A DNA stretch of 64,000 nt, from the NCBI RefSeq assembly GCF_000243275.1, contig NZ_CM001437.1, positions 3,742,807 to 3,806,806 on the forward strand. Reading direction: 5' to 3'. The notes under the pieces were generated by a model. The model did no database searches and was not told the origin of the DNA. It saw nothing but the letters and a program-made list of their open reading frames with translations. The stretch comes from Myroides odoratus DSM 2801. GTDB lineage: Bacteria > Bacteroidota > Bacteroidia > Flavobacteriales > Flavobacteriaceae. The first letter of the stretch is position 1. Each line of letters starts with the position of its first letter. Of this stretch, positions 1 through 6,922 are shown one piece after another. The position numbers and the translations under genes were made by a program.

Positions 1-38
1 GGGTGTGGTGGTGAGGAGGTGAGAGGATGAGGTGAGGC
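1..38. repeat. gtgagg-type low-complexity tract
   Basis: G-rich run built from gtgagg/gtgtgg words at the window edge. It belongs to the same family as the tracts near 345, 4569, 5375, 21760, 42181, 42495, 49508, 52798 and 53198. No coding potential is claimed. Confidence 0.8.
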
Positions 39-51
39 GTTAAACAAAGGG

Positions 52-135
52 ACTATCTCTTAAAGTGTGTAAGTTAAAAATAAAGTTTGGGTTAGGTTTT
101 TATTTAAAGTCTAAAACCCATTTCAAAAACTCACC
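52..135. repeat. 84-bp direct repeat, copy 1
   Basis: This block (actatctcttaaagtgtg through caaaaactcacc) recurs without visible difference at 267-350, offset 215 bp. Both copies run straight into a ctcacc tract. It is non-coding in appearance; open frames through it arise from the repeat composition. Confidence 0.9.
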
Positions 136-200
136 GCCTCACCAATCTCACCCCTCACGGCTACATTGCCTCGTAATCCACATCCCGTATGTCACGCCGA

Positions 201-228
201 CGAAGGAGGGGTCGCATCCCGCGCTCAC
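201..228 (+). repeat. Dispersed GGGTCGCATCCCGCGCT module, copy 1
   Basis: A GC-rich word with the core GGGTCGCATCCCGCGCT, standing out from the AT-rich spacer. The same core occurs at 53101-53133 in this orientation and at 42366-42398 inverted and slightly diverged. Function unknown. Confidence 0.7.
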
Positions 229-266
229 ATTTAAATGGAGATGGGAAAGAAGAAAGAGGTGGGGGC

Positions 267-350
267 ACTATCTCTTAAAGTGTGTAAGTTAAAAATAAAG
301 TTTGGGTTAGGTTTTTATTTAAAGTCTAAAACCCATTTCAAAAACTCACC
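267..350. repeat. 84-bp direct repeat, copy 2
   Basis: Second copy of the block at 52-135, apparently identical. It leads directly into the long ctcacc tract. Confidence 0.9.
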
Positions 351-541
351 CTCTCACCAATCTCACCCCCTCACCAATCTCACCGCCTCACCAATCTCAC
401 CGCCTCACCAATCTCACCCCCTCACCAATCTCACCATCTCACCATCTCACCATCACACCCCCTCACCAATCTCACCCTCTCACCAATCTCACCAATCTCA
501 CCCCCTCACCAATCTCACCCCCTCACCAATCTCACCACTAT
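345..541. repeat. Long ctcaccaat / ctcaccccc tract
   Basis: About 195 bp made of ctcaccaat, ctcaccccc, ctcaccgc and related words in irregular succession. This is the longest example of the low-complexity family in the window and fills most of the spacer before the cco operon. Open frames here are compositional. It is not CRISPR: there are no unique spacers. Confidence 0.9.
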
Positions 542-674
542 CTGGTCTATTCCTTTTTATAAAATCTGCACCATACCTATAGTACAGTGGAGCTATACCT
601 TTGAGGGTAAATAAGGAGGAGATCCAGAGGAGGAAGAGGGAAACCACTATAAAATAGGGATTTATACTTCCTAG

Positions 675-702
675 TTGAGCATCCTTCTCTAGGGTAAACT
701 TG
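675..702 (+). promoter_or_regulatory. Predicted Bacteroidota-type promoter of the cco operon
   Basis: TTG at 675-677, a 17-bp spacer and TAAACTTG at 695-702, one mismatch from TAnnTTTG. It ends 31 bp before the ccoN start. Predicted from pattern only; no clear FNR-type dyad was seen. Confidence 0.4.
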
Positions 703-733
703 TCTTTGAAATCAACTGTAATACATACTTAGA

Positions 734-2866
734 ATGAAAACTGTCTTTTTTACGGAGTGTTCTGTTTCGCTTAGCACGTTGTTTTTTACACCAGCGATAG
801 CGGTTGAGACGCAAACGATGCAACCTATTTCTTTTGCGTTTAATGGGAGTAATACCGCCATCTTGTTTCTAGTGGTTATGGGAATGCTGATGGTATTCGC
901 CTGTGGTTTTTTGTATATGGAAGCGAAAAGCTTGCTGCAGGCATATCAAAAAAATAAAACCCAACTGCTAGGGAAGGATGCTCGGCCATTTATCCGTTTA
1001 ACGCCCCAGCAAATCAAAAAGCTGTTGCTTGTTTTGCGATCGAAAAAACACGGCTTATTGCTGTTCTTGGGCTTGTTTTGTACGCCTGCTGTTTGGGCGC
1101 AAACGTCGATGAAGCTAGAAGATCGTCCGTTGCTTCAAGAACCTGGAATTTTAATTACCATTGGTTTATTGTTGATTCCCATTGTTTTGGGAGTATGGAT
1201 GATGGTGGTACAAGTTCGCCGTTTGATTCAGAGTCAACGAAAAAAGATGGTCAAGCAAGATATCGATCACCTGGTGCATTACTTTGAAAATTTGTCCGAA
1301 GAAGATTTAGAAGTTTTCATGCAGCGCAAGGAGGCTTTGGACTATACGCTTTCTCGAGAAACGCTGCTGAGCGATGAGGCCGCCGCAGATCAACGCGGAT
1401 TGATTCAGATTCAAGAGCGAGAAGGATTGCCTGTAGTATCCGCGAAGAAACGCAATGCAACCCAATTGACTGTTGATCCTCAATTGGCGAAAGTTATTCT
1501 TTGGTTTTTGGGTACTGCAACTTTTTGGTTACTCGTAGGAACAACAGTAGGGGAATATTTGGGTATTAAGTTTGTTGCCCCTGATATTGATCACAACAGC
1601 TGGTTGAGTTTTGGAAGACTGCGTCCTGTACACACCAATGCTGTATTTTGGGGATGGTCTTCCTTGGGGATGATTGGATTGGGATACTATATCGTTCCTC
1701 GGGTTAGCAATACTGCTTTGGCCAACTATTCTTGGGCTTGGTATTCGCTTATTTTGATTAATGCCTCGGTTCTCTTTGGTTCCCTTAGTTTGATGATGGG
1801 CATAAACAATGGAGGGGGAGAATATAGAGAATACATATGGCCGATTATGTTGCTGTTTGCTTTGGGGCTGTATTTTACCTTGAGAAATTACCTTCAAACG
1901 ATTGCACAACGCAAAACAGAAGAAATTTATATCTCGAATTGGTATATCGTAGCGGCTGTTATTTTTATTACCGTGGTGGCAATCGTAGGGTATTTGCCCT
2001 TTTGGCAAGATGGATTAGGAGAAACTATTGTACAAGGGTACTATATGCATCAAGCGGTAGGGATGTGGTTTATGTTATTTACTTTGGGTATTGTGTACTA
2101 CTTTGTGCCCCAACAGTTGAATAAACCCATTTACTCTTATAGCTTGGGTATCTTGGCGTTTTGGACACAGATTTTGTTTTATACGCTTATTGGAACGCAC
2201 CATTTTGTGTTCAGTGCTATTCCTTGGTGGTTGCAAACGGTTGCGATTGTAGCGAGTGTAGGGATGGTCATTCCCGTTGTAGCGGGTACAACCAATTTTG
2301 TGATGACGTTTAAAGGGGCTTGGCACAAAATGAGAGATAGTTATACCGTTCCTTTCTTTGTTGTGGGGATTATCTTCTACTTTACAGGATCTTTACAAGG
2401 AACAGCCGAATCATTTCGATTCACCAATCTCCTCTGGCATTTTACCGATTTTACAGTGGCGCATTCGCACCTGACGATGTATGGAATTATCGCCTTTTTA
2501 CTCTGGGGCGGCATTTATGCTCTTGTACCGCAGTTAACCGGAAAAGAAGCGCCTCAAATTACCGTAGGCGCTCACTTTTGGCTGGCACTGATTGGGTTGT
2601 TGTTTTATTCTATTCCGTTGATGTATGGCGGAACCCTACGCGGTATCCTTTGGATGGGGGATGCTCCTTTTATTGAAAGTGTCAAACTCATGATGCCTTA
2701 TTGGTTATGGCGTGCCATTGGTGGAACGCTGATGTGGGTTTCTCATCTGTTTTTTGCTTTTAATTTTTATCGCATGACACGAACGCTGCAACCCGAGGAG
2801 CTCATACAGACGGATATAGCCCTGGAACAAGTACAACAACGAATGAAATCGACTACCAACTCTTAA
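734..2866 (+). CDS. ccoN: cbb3-type cytochrome c oxidase subunit I (CcoN) with N-terminal extension
   Basis: Catalytic subunit of a high-affinity haem-copper terminal oxidase in the inner membrane. Residues ~250-680 are the CcoN core: H300 in the RLRPVHTN segment (low-spin haem), H439, the H489-H490 pair and a YSY tyrosine near 467-469 (CuB and cross-linked Tyr region), and H577/H579 in the AHSHLTMYG segment. The first ~245 residues are extra. They hold hydrophobic segments near 40-62, 107-122 and 138-160, then a charged cytosolic-looking stretch 162-245. CcoN proteins are commonly near 480 residues, so 710 is long. The gene heads a tight operon; the ccoO gene follows at once. I do not recognise the extension. 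An internal Met at codon 29 is an alternative start. Confidence 0.93.
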   Translation: MKTVFFTECSVSLSTLFFTPAIAVETQTMQPISFAFNGSNTAILFLVVMGMLMVFACGFLYMEAKSLLQAYQKNKTQLLGKDARPFIRLTPQQIKKLLLVLRSKKHGLLLFLGLFCTPAVWAQTSMKLEDRPLLQEPGILITIGLLLIPIVLGVWMMVVQVRRLIQSQRKKMVKQDIDHLVHYFENLSEEDLEVFMQRKEALDYTLSRETLLSDEAAADQRGLIQIQEREGLPVVSAKKRNATQLTVDPQLAKVILWFLGTATFWLLVGTTVGEYLGIKFVAPDIDHNSWLSFGRLRPVHTNAVFWGWSSLGMIGLGYYIVPRVSNTALANYSWAWYSLILINASVLFGSLSLMMGINNGGGEYREYIWPIMLLFALGLYFTLRNYLQTIAQRKTEEIYISNWYIVAAVIFITVVAIVGYLPFWQDGLGETIVQGYYMHQAVGMWFMLFTLGIVYYFVPQQLNKPIYSYSLGILAFWTQILFYTLIGTHHFVFSAIPWWLQTVAIVASVGMVIPVVAGTTNFVMTFKGAWHKMRDSYTVPFFVVGIIFYFTGSLQGTAESFRFTNLLWHFTDFTVAHSHLTMYGIIAFLLWGGIYALVPQLTGKEAPQITVGAHFWLALIGLLFYSIPLMYGGTLRGILWMGDAPFIESVKLMMPYWLWRAIGGTLMWVSHLFFAFNFYRMTRTLQPEELIQTDIALEQVQQRMKSTTNS

Positions 2867-2875
2867 TTGTCAATT

Positions 2876-3898
2876 ATGGAAATCTTCAATAATCACAAGA
2901 AATTATACCTCCTAGCGAGTGTGCTATTTGTGCTGTTGACTCTTTTTGTAGCACTTGTACCAGCACTAGATAATCAAGCTAAAATACAGCCTTTACCGGA
3001 TGCGATACCCTTGAGTGACGCCGCAGTAAGAGGCAAGCAAGTGTTTATTGCCAACGGATGTGTAGCGTGTCATAGTCAGCAGGTGCGCAATGTTGAAATG
3101 GATCGCAAATGGGGAGGTCGACCTTCAATGTCTGCGGATTATGCCGGAAATAAGCGCATCGATGTGTGGACCAATACGGCCACGTTGATGGGAACAGAAC
3201 GCACAGGGCCTGATTTAACGGATATAGGCACCCGTCAGCCGAGTATCGACTGGCATCTGGTGCATTTGTATAATCCGCGGATTGTAATAAAGGAATCCAT
3301 TATGCCAGCGTATCCTTTTTTGTTTGACTATAAGCAAAATCCAACCGATACGGATGTGGTGGTTGCTGTTCCAGAAGGAAGGATGAAACCAGGTAAAGGA
3401 CACGTCGTTGCTAGCCAGGAGGCTTTAGATTTAGTAGCGTATCTACAAGAATTGAAACAAGCTAAGCTGCCAGAAGCAACGGTAGCGCCCGAATTTTTAT
3501 ATCCTTTAAAAGAGGCAACTGCCACAACAACAACAGGTGGAACTCAAGTAGTAGATACAGGCGTGGATGGAAAAAACCTCTATATGACCAATTGTGCCAC
3601 TTGCCATCAGGCGAATGGGGAAGGTTTAGCGGGAGCCTTTCCGCCTTTGAAAAATAGCCCCATTGTGATGAGTGACAATCTACAGCTTTTTGTAGATATT
3701 ATCTTGAATGGTTATGATGCGAGGGGGGAATACGGGGTTATGCCTGCAGTGGGAACTAATTTAAATTGGACCGCTAATGAAGTAACTGCCATCGTCAATT
3801 ATGAACGCAACAATTGGGGAAATCAGGCTCCACAAGTCAGCGTAGAAGAAGTACAGCAAATCATGGATTATATTAATCAAATCAAAGAGAAAAAATGA
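2876..3898 (+). CDS. ccoO: cbb3 oxidase CcoO-type subunit with a second C-terminal cytochrome c domain
   Basis: Mono-haem CcoO passes electrons to CcoN; this version carries two haem c sites. After one N-terminal membrane anchor (~residues 10-30) comes the CcoO signature CVACH followed by SQQVRN (Cys62/Cys65/His66), then MPAYPF. After a Thr-rich linker a second class I cytochrome c domain has CATCH (Cys240/Cys243/His244). ATG at 2876 is chosen; an in-frame TTG at 2867 abuts the ccoN stop. No separate CcoP is present nearby, so the second domain may do the job of CcoP (inference). The end overlaps the next gene by 4 bp (ATGA). Confidence 0.92.
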   Translation: MEIFNNHKKLYLLASVLFVLLTLFVALVPALDNQAKIQPLPDAIPLSDAAVRGKQVFIANGCVACHSQQVRNVEMDRKWGGRPSMSADYAGNKRIDVWTNTATLMGTERTGPDLTDIGTRQPSIDWHLVHLYNPRIVIKESIMPAYPFLFDYKQNPTDTDVVVAVPEGRMKPGKGHVVASQEALDLVAYLQELKQAKLPEATVAPEFLYPLKEATATTTTGGTQVVDTGVDGKNLYMTNCATCHQANGEGLAGAFPPLKNSPIVMSDNLQLFVDIILNGYDARGEYGVMPAVGTNLNWTANEVTAIVNYERNNWGNQAPQVSVEEVQQIMDYINQIKEKK

Positions 3899-4164
3899 AA
3901 GTGAAACAAAGTATCCTCGTGTTGGTGGTGGGATTGTTAGCCACCACAGGCTTATACGCTTGTCCTGTTTGTGAACGCAATCAACCCAAGCTCTTAAAAG
4001 GCGTTGTGCATGGCGCTGGCCCTGATAGTCAATGGGATTATCTCATTATTGGAATCGTTGCAATCATTGTAGTATTGACCTTGTTCTTTTCGGTGAAATG
4101 GTTGATAAAACCAGGGGAGAAGCAAGAGAATCACATCAAAAGAACTGTTTTAAATGAGTCATAG
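3895..4164 (+). CDS. Small CPVC-motif membrane protein of the cco operon
   Basis: An 89-residue protein. A signal-like hydrophobic N-terminus (~1-22) is followed by CPVCERNQPK, a GAGPDSQWDY stretch, one membrane helix (~50-68) and a basic tail. The Cys pair just outside the membrane suggests a redox or metal (copper or haem) handling role in oxidase assembly; this is inferred from position and motif only. It overlaps ccoO by 4 bp and the next gene by 11 bp, so translation is probably coupled. Confidence 0.8.
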   Translation: MKVKQSILVLVVGLLATTGLYACPVCERNQPKLLKGVVHGAGPDSQWDYLIIGIVAIIVVLTLFFSVKWLIKPGEKQENHIKRTVLNES

Positions 4165-4564
4165 TATGGAGCAAAAAAGCAAGGTGTATCTCTTTATGGA
4201 TGAGGATACACAACCGCTGGCTGTATTGGAAACACCCATCACGTTTGAATTGGATACCCACCGATTAACGGATGGCGCCCATGTATTAAAAATTGTCAGC
4301 CAGGACTATACCGGAAAAGAGGGAATTCGAACGATTCCCTTTACGGTTAAGAATGGTCCTTCGATTGAAGTGGAAGGCATCAAAGAACAAGCGGTGGTGG
4401 ATGGTGTTGTCGATATTATGATTAATGCCTATGGAAAAGGAGACCCCAAAACGTTTTTGGTGACCGGTAGTGAAACACCGCAAAGTATTCCGTATTGGGT
4501 GTGGATTACTATAATTGTCGTCGTCGCTTGGGGTATTTATTATATGGTAAGGTATTTGGGGTAG
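4154..4564 (+). CDS. Tail-anchored beta-domain protein of the cco operon
   Basis: 136 residues. Residues ~10-105 look like an Ig-type beta sandwich (a GAHVLKIVSQDYTGKEG stretch resembles Big/cadherin-like folds). A C-terminal membrane helix (~113-133) follows. There are no haem motifs. It overlaps the CPVC gene and is the last gene of the operon. Probably an accessory or assembly protein on the oxidase; function not recognised. A second Met at codon 5 is an alternative start. Confidence 0.75.
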   Translation: MSHSMEQKSKVYLFMDEDTQPLAVLETPITFELDTHRLTDGAHVLKIVSQDYTGKEGIRTIPFTVKNGPSIEVEGIKEQAVVDGVVDIMINAYGKGDPKTFLVTGSETPQSIPYWVWITIIVVVAWGIYYMVRYLG

Positions 4565-4568
4565 TTAG

Positions 4569-4730
4569 GCGGTGAGAGGGTGAGGGGGTGAGGAGGTGAG
4601 GCGGTGAAATCGAAACGAAGTGTAGATTCATCGAACACAAAAACAAAATAGTAACTTGGTGAGATAGATGGTGAGGAGGTGTGGTGATGAGGAGGTGTGG
4701 TGATGAGGGGGTGAGATTGGTGAGGATGTG
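4569..4730. repeat. Composite spacer repeat: gtgagg tracts around a conserved block
   Basis: gtgagg tracts at 4569-4608 and 4657-4730 flank a block (4604-4677: gtgaaatcgaaacgaagtg ... gagatagatggtgagg). That block recurs at 21779-21848 and, inverted, at 42537-42600. A heptad-like stretch (aaaactgttcaccgtaaacc) follows at 4737-4772. No gene is evident in 4565-5039 apart from the terminator below. Confidence 0.8.
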
Positions 4731-4997
4731 TTGAATGAAAACTGAAAACTGTTCACCGTAAACCGTATCTTCCTCTGACTCTTGTTCGGGTTTCGTTTGG
4801 GTCACCTTCGGTAAAATGGGGTTTAACCCACGTAAATCCAAGGATGATCCGAACAACTACCGAACAAACCTCTAAGGGTGTTTTTAATTGACTCTGATAA
4901 TCAGTTTGTTGTGTTTTTAAAAATAGCCCAAAAAGGAGTAAAAACGGAAAAAAAGGACTAAAAAAGGAAGTTTTACTGGATTGGTATTGCCTAAATA

Positions 4998-5036
4998 AAA
5001 AAAAACGCTAGGAGTAGTACTCTTAGCGTTTTTTGT
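4998..5036 (-). terminator. Intrinsic terminator of the thioredoxin-like gene
   Basis: AACGCTA...TAGCGTT hairpin with an inner GAGT/ACTC arm, flanked by A-run and T-run. It sits directly after the minus-strand gene that ends at 5040. Confidence 0.8.
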
Positions 5037-5039
5037 GTT

Positions 5040-5270
5040 CTATTTTAAATCAGCAATAGAAGCTCCAAAGTTGATGTGTAACACATGCCCATTCGGTAAA
5101 ACTAAAGCGGGAACGGATTGTACTCCGGCGCGTTCTGCCTCTTGTACTTTTTCTTGCTCTTCTCCTAAGTGAATAATTTCAATCGGGTGATCGGCAATTA
5201 AGTGTAATAAGTCCTGCTCTGCGCTCACGCAAACGGGACAACCTGCATGATAAAAAACTACTTTTTTCAT
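5040..5270 (-). CDS. Thioredoxin/glutaredoxin-like protein with CPVC motif
   Basis: 76 residues, a minimal thioredoxin fold. It starts MKKVVFYHAGCPVC, with active-site Cys at residues 11 and 14, and a SVPALVLPNG stretch that supplies the cis-Pro loop. This length is typical of NrdH/glutaredoxin-like reductants. It is alone on its strand with its own terminator. A role in thiol transfer is inferred; the partner is unknown. The CPVC motif matches the one in the small cco-operon protein upstream, which may be coincidence. Confidence 0.8.
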   Translation of the reverse strand: MKKVVFYHAGCPVCVSAEQDLLHLIADHPIEIIHLGEEQEKVQEAERAGVQSVPALVLPNGHVLHINFGASIADLK

Positions 5271-5374
5271 TTTACATCGTGTTAAATTGATTATTCAAAT
5301 TGTAGGTTAAAAGTAAGGCCCTTTGAAGGGATTGTTGTGGTACAGTATTGGAATATAAGGGTGGGCCAGGAGGG

Positions 5375-5453
5375 GAGTGAAGCGGTGAGACGGTGAGGGG
5401 GTGTGAAGGTGAGGGGGTGTGAAGGTGAGGGGGTGTGAAGGTGAGGGGGTGAG
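5375..5453. repeat. gtgaggggg/gtgtgaag tandem tract
   Basis: From about 5393 the sequence is a tandem repeat of a 16-bp unit (GTGAGGGGGTGTGAAG) for roughly four copies. Same low-complexity family as elsewhere in the window. Confidence 0.85.
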
Positions 5454-5456
5454 ATA

Positions 5457-5513
5457 TTCTTCTTTAACCGAAGAAATTATCAAAAAAGCTTCTAGCAAAA
5501 AAACAAAAAAGCA
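5457..5513 (+). repeat. Dispersed ATTCTTCTTTA...CAAAAAAGC module, copy 1
   Basis: Block with attcttctttaaccgaagaa followed by caaaaaagcttct and a second caaaaaagc. It recurs at 52999-53053, again next to a gtgagg tract. The remainder of 5514-5813 holds the module at 5633 and heptad-like repeats; no gene was seen. Confidence 0.7.
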
Positions 5514-5632
5514 ATCTAGCAAACAATAGAAAACTAATTTGACCTTTATTTGGATTAGTTGAAGGGTTTTTTGTTTCTTTTTTACCCTTTAAAAAAGAAA
5601 GGAGTAAGGTTTGCTCTTTGTGAAGTTGTAGT

Positions 5633-5663
5633 GTTTATCGATTAAAGGGGATTTGCAAAAAAG
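5633..5663 (+). repeat. Dispersed GTTTATCGATTAAAG module, copy 1
   Basis: GTTTATCGATTAAAGGGG followed by ATTTGCAAAAAAG. It recurs with one visible difference at 52858-52888. Both copies lie in spacers that also carry the module at 5457 and 52999. Confidence 0.75.
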
Positions 5664-5813
5664 CCTTCTGGACCACCCTTAAAATCGCAATTCTGTATCA
5701 TTCTAGTCCTCCAGAGAGGCTGTATGTTTGTATCAGATTAGTTGATGGTTAAGGGTTGATGGTTATGGGTTATGGGTGGACAGTTAACAGTGGTAAACTG
5801 TAAACCAAAAAAT

Positions 5814-5883
5814 GGTTCTGTGGCTGAGTGGTAGGCCTGGTTACGCAATAACCAGTAGGTTGGTTCGAATCCAACCGGAACCT
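5814..5883 (+). tRNA. tRNA-Cys(GCA)-like gene, copy 1
   Basis: A 70-nt cloverleaf can be drawn: acceptor GGTTCTG/CGGAACC, a short D arm (GCT/GGC around AGTGGTA), anticodon arm TGGTT/AACCA with loop ACGCAAT, and T arm GTTGG/CCAAC with loop TTCGAAT. Anticodon GCA and discriminator T73 fit tRNA-Cys. CCA is not encoded. Odd points: position 33 is C instead of the near-universal U, and the D stem has only three pairs, one of them G-T. An identical copy lies 171 bp downstream. It may be a functional divergent tRNA-Cys or a decaying duplicate. Confidence 0.75.
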
Positions 5884-5984
5884 CAAATTAGTTAACGGTG
5901 GACGGTTCACAGTTGACAGTGGTGAACCGTAAACTGTAAACAGCGAACTGTAAACCGTAAACTGAAAACTGTACACAAAAAAAT

Positions 5985-6054
5985 GGTTCTGTGGCTGAGT
6001 GGTAGGCCTGGTTACGCAATAACCAGTAGGTTGGTTCGAATCCAACCGGAACCT
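5985..6054 (+). tRNA. tRNA-Cys(GCA)-like gene, copy 2
   Basis: Identical in sequence to the copy at 5814-5883, with the same cloverleaf, GCA anticodon, T73 and C33. The duplicated block includes a few flanking bases (aaaaaatg before and cctcaaattagtt after); beyond that the flanks differ. Confidence 0.75.
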
Positions 6055-6257
6055 CAAATTAGTTGAGGGTTGACAGTGAATAGTTAACGGTGAATGGTTT
6101 ACAGTTAACAGCGGTACACCGTACACCGTGCACTACACACAACATCATCTTTAATTTTTTACATCCTTCTTGTCATCTGCTGTTTGGTTTCAACTCGCTG
6201 TCATTTCGGTTGACCGCAGCAGGTACTTGGAGGGACTCACTTTTAAATATCAATTTC

Positions 6258-6920
6258 ATGAAATTACACCGAGAAGGAAAAGGTCCGATTACTGTTGCGT
6301 GTTGCGTATTTTTAGTATGCAACGGATTAGCGTTTGGTTTACTGAGTACAACGTTGTGGTATGTACAAGGGTTTATTTTGCTCTTAACTTCCGTTTTATT
6401 GGGTTTAGTCCTTTTCTTCTTTCGAATCCCAAAGCGTGTATTGATTCAAGGCGACTCCTGTATTCAAGCGCCTTGTGATGGTACCGTAGTGGTGATTGAA
6501 GAAGTAGAACCCGATGAGTATTTCAGTGAAAAGCGCTTGCAAATTTCCGTTTTTATGAGTGTGCTTAATGTGCATGTCAACCTAAATCCTATTGAAGGCG
6601 AAGTCGTGTATAGCTGTTACCACAAAGGAAAAAACTTGGTGGCTTGGCATCCGAAATCTTCCACTGAAAATGAGCGCCATAGTGTTGTTTACAAGCATGC
6701 CAATGGCAAAGAAGTGCTAGCAAAGCAAATTGCAGGTGCCTTGGCTAATCGCATTGTCAACTATTTACGCGTGGGTGAACGAGCCGTGCAAACACAAGAA
6801 ATGGGGTTTATTAAGTTTGGATCACGGGTGGATCTACTCTTGCCTTTGGATTGTACGGTGAATGTACAATTGGGGGATAAAGTAGAAGGGGGAATCACAA
6901 CCTTAGCGCAATGGAAATAA
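6258..6920 (+). CDS. psd: Phosphatidylserine decarboxylase
   Basis: Makes phosphatidylethanolamine from phosphatidylserine at the inner membrane. From ATG 6258 the protein has 220 residues, the short PSD form. It has two N-terminal membrane helices (~10-55), a conserved region with ISVFMSVLNVHVN and NPIEGEV, and near the C-terminus FGSRVD. The Gly-Ser there is the self-cleavage site that produces the pyruvoyl group. The frame is open further upstream (to 6090), but that part overlaps repeat sequence and is unlikely to be translated. The next gene is convergent with a 2-bp gap and no obvious terminator. Its product would supply the phosphoethanolamine donor for the EptA-like enzyme at ~13 kb. 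Confidence 0.92.
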   Translation: MKLHREGKGPITVACCVFLVCNGLAFGLLSTTLWYVQGFILLLTSVLLGLVLFFFRIPKRVLIQGDSCIQAPCDGTVVVIEEVEPDEYFSEKRLQISVFMSVLNVHVNLNPIEGEVVYSCYHKGKNLVAWHPKSSTENERHSVVYKHANGKEVLAKQIAGALANRIVNYLRVGERAVQTQEMGFIKFGSRVDLLLPLDCTVNVQLGDKVEGGITTLAQWK

Positions 6921-6922
6921 GC

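Larger units (their letters stand above)
5746..6135. repeat. Heptad-like gtaaactgtaaacc repeats around the tRNA pair
   Basis: Stretches such as acagtggtaaactgtaaacc and aactgtaaaccgtaaactg flank and separate the two tRNA-like genes. Related strings occur at 4737-4772 and 42303-42341. The open frame that runs through here on the minus strand is a product of the repeats. Confidence 0.75.

Noticed and set aside
345..541. CRISPR-like regularity
   Set aside because: Repeat words are short, irregular and contiguous with no unique spacers, and no cas genes are present.
65..582. Two overlapping open frames through the ctcacc/84-bp repeats
   Set aside because: Translations are Ser/Pro/His/Thr repeats created by the tract, no domain or start context; the same happens at other tracts.
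1529..2008. Long minus-strand frame inside ccoN
   Set aside because: Antisense shadow of a strongly conserved coding region; no own signals.
5770..6126. Minus-strand frame of 118 codons
   Set aside because: It runs through both tRNA-like genes and the heptad repeats; the protein repeats itself because the DNA does.
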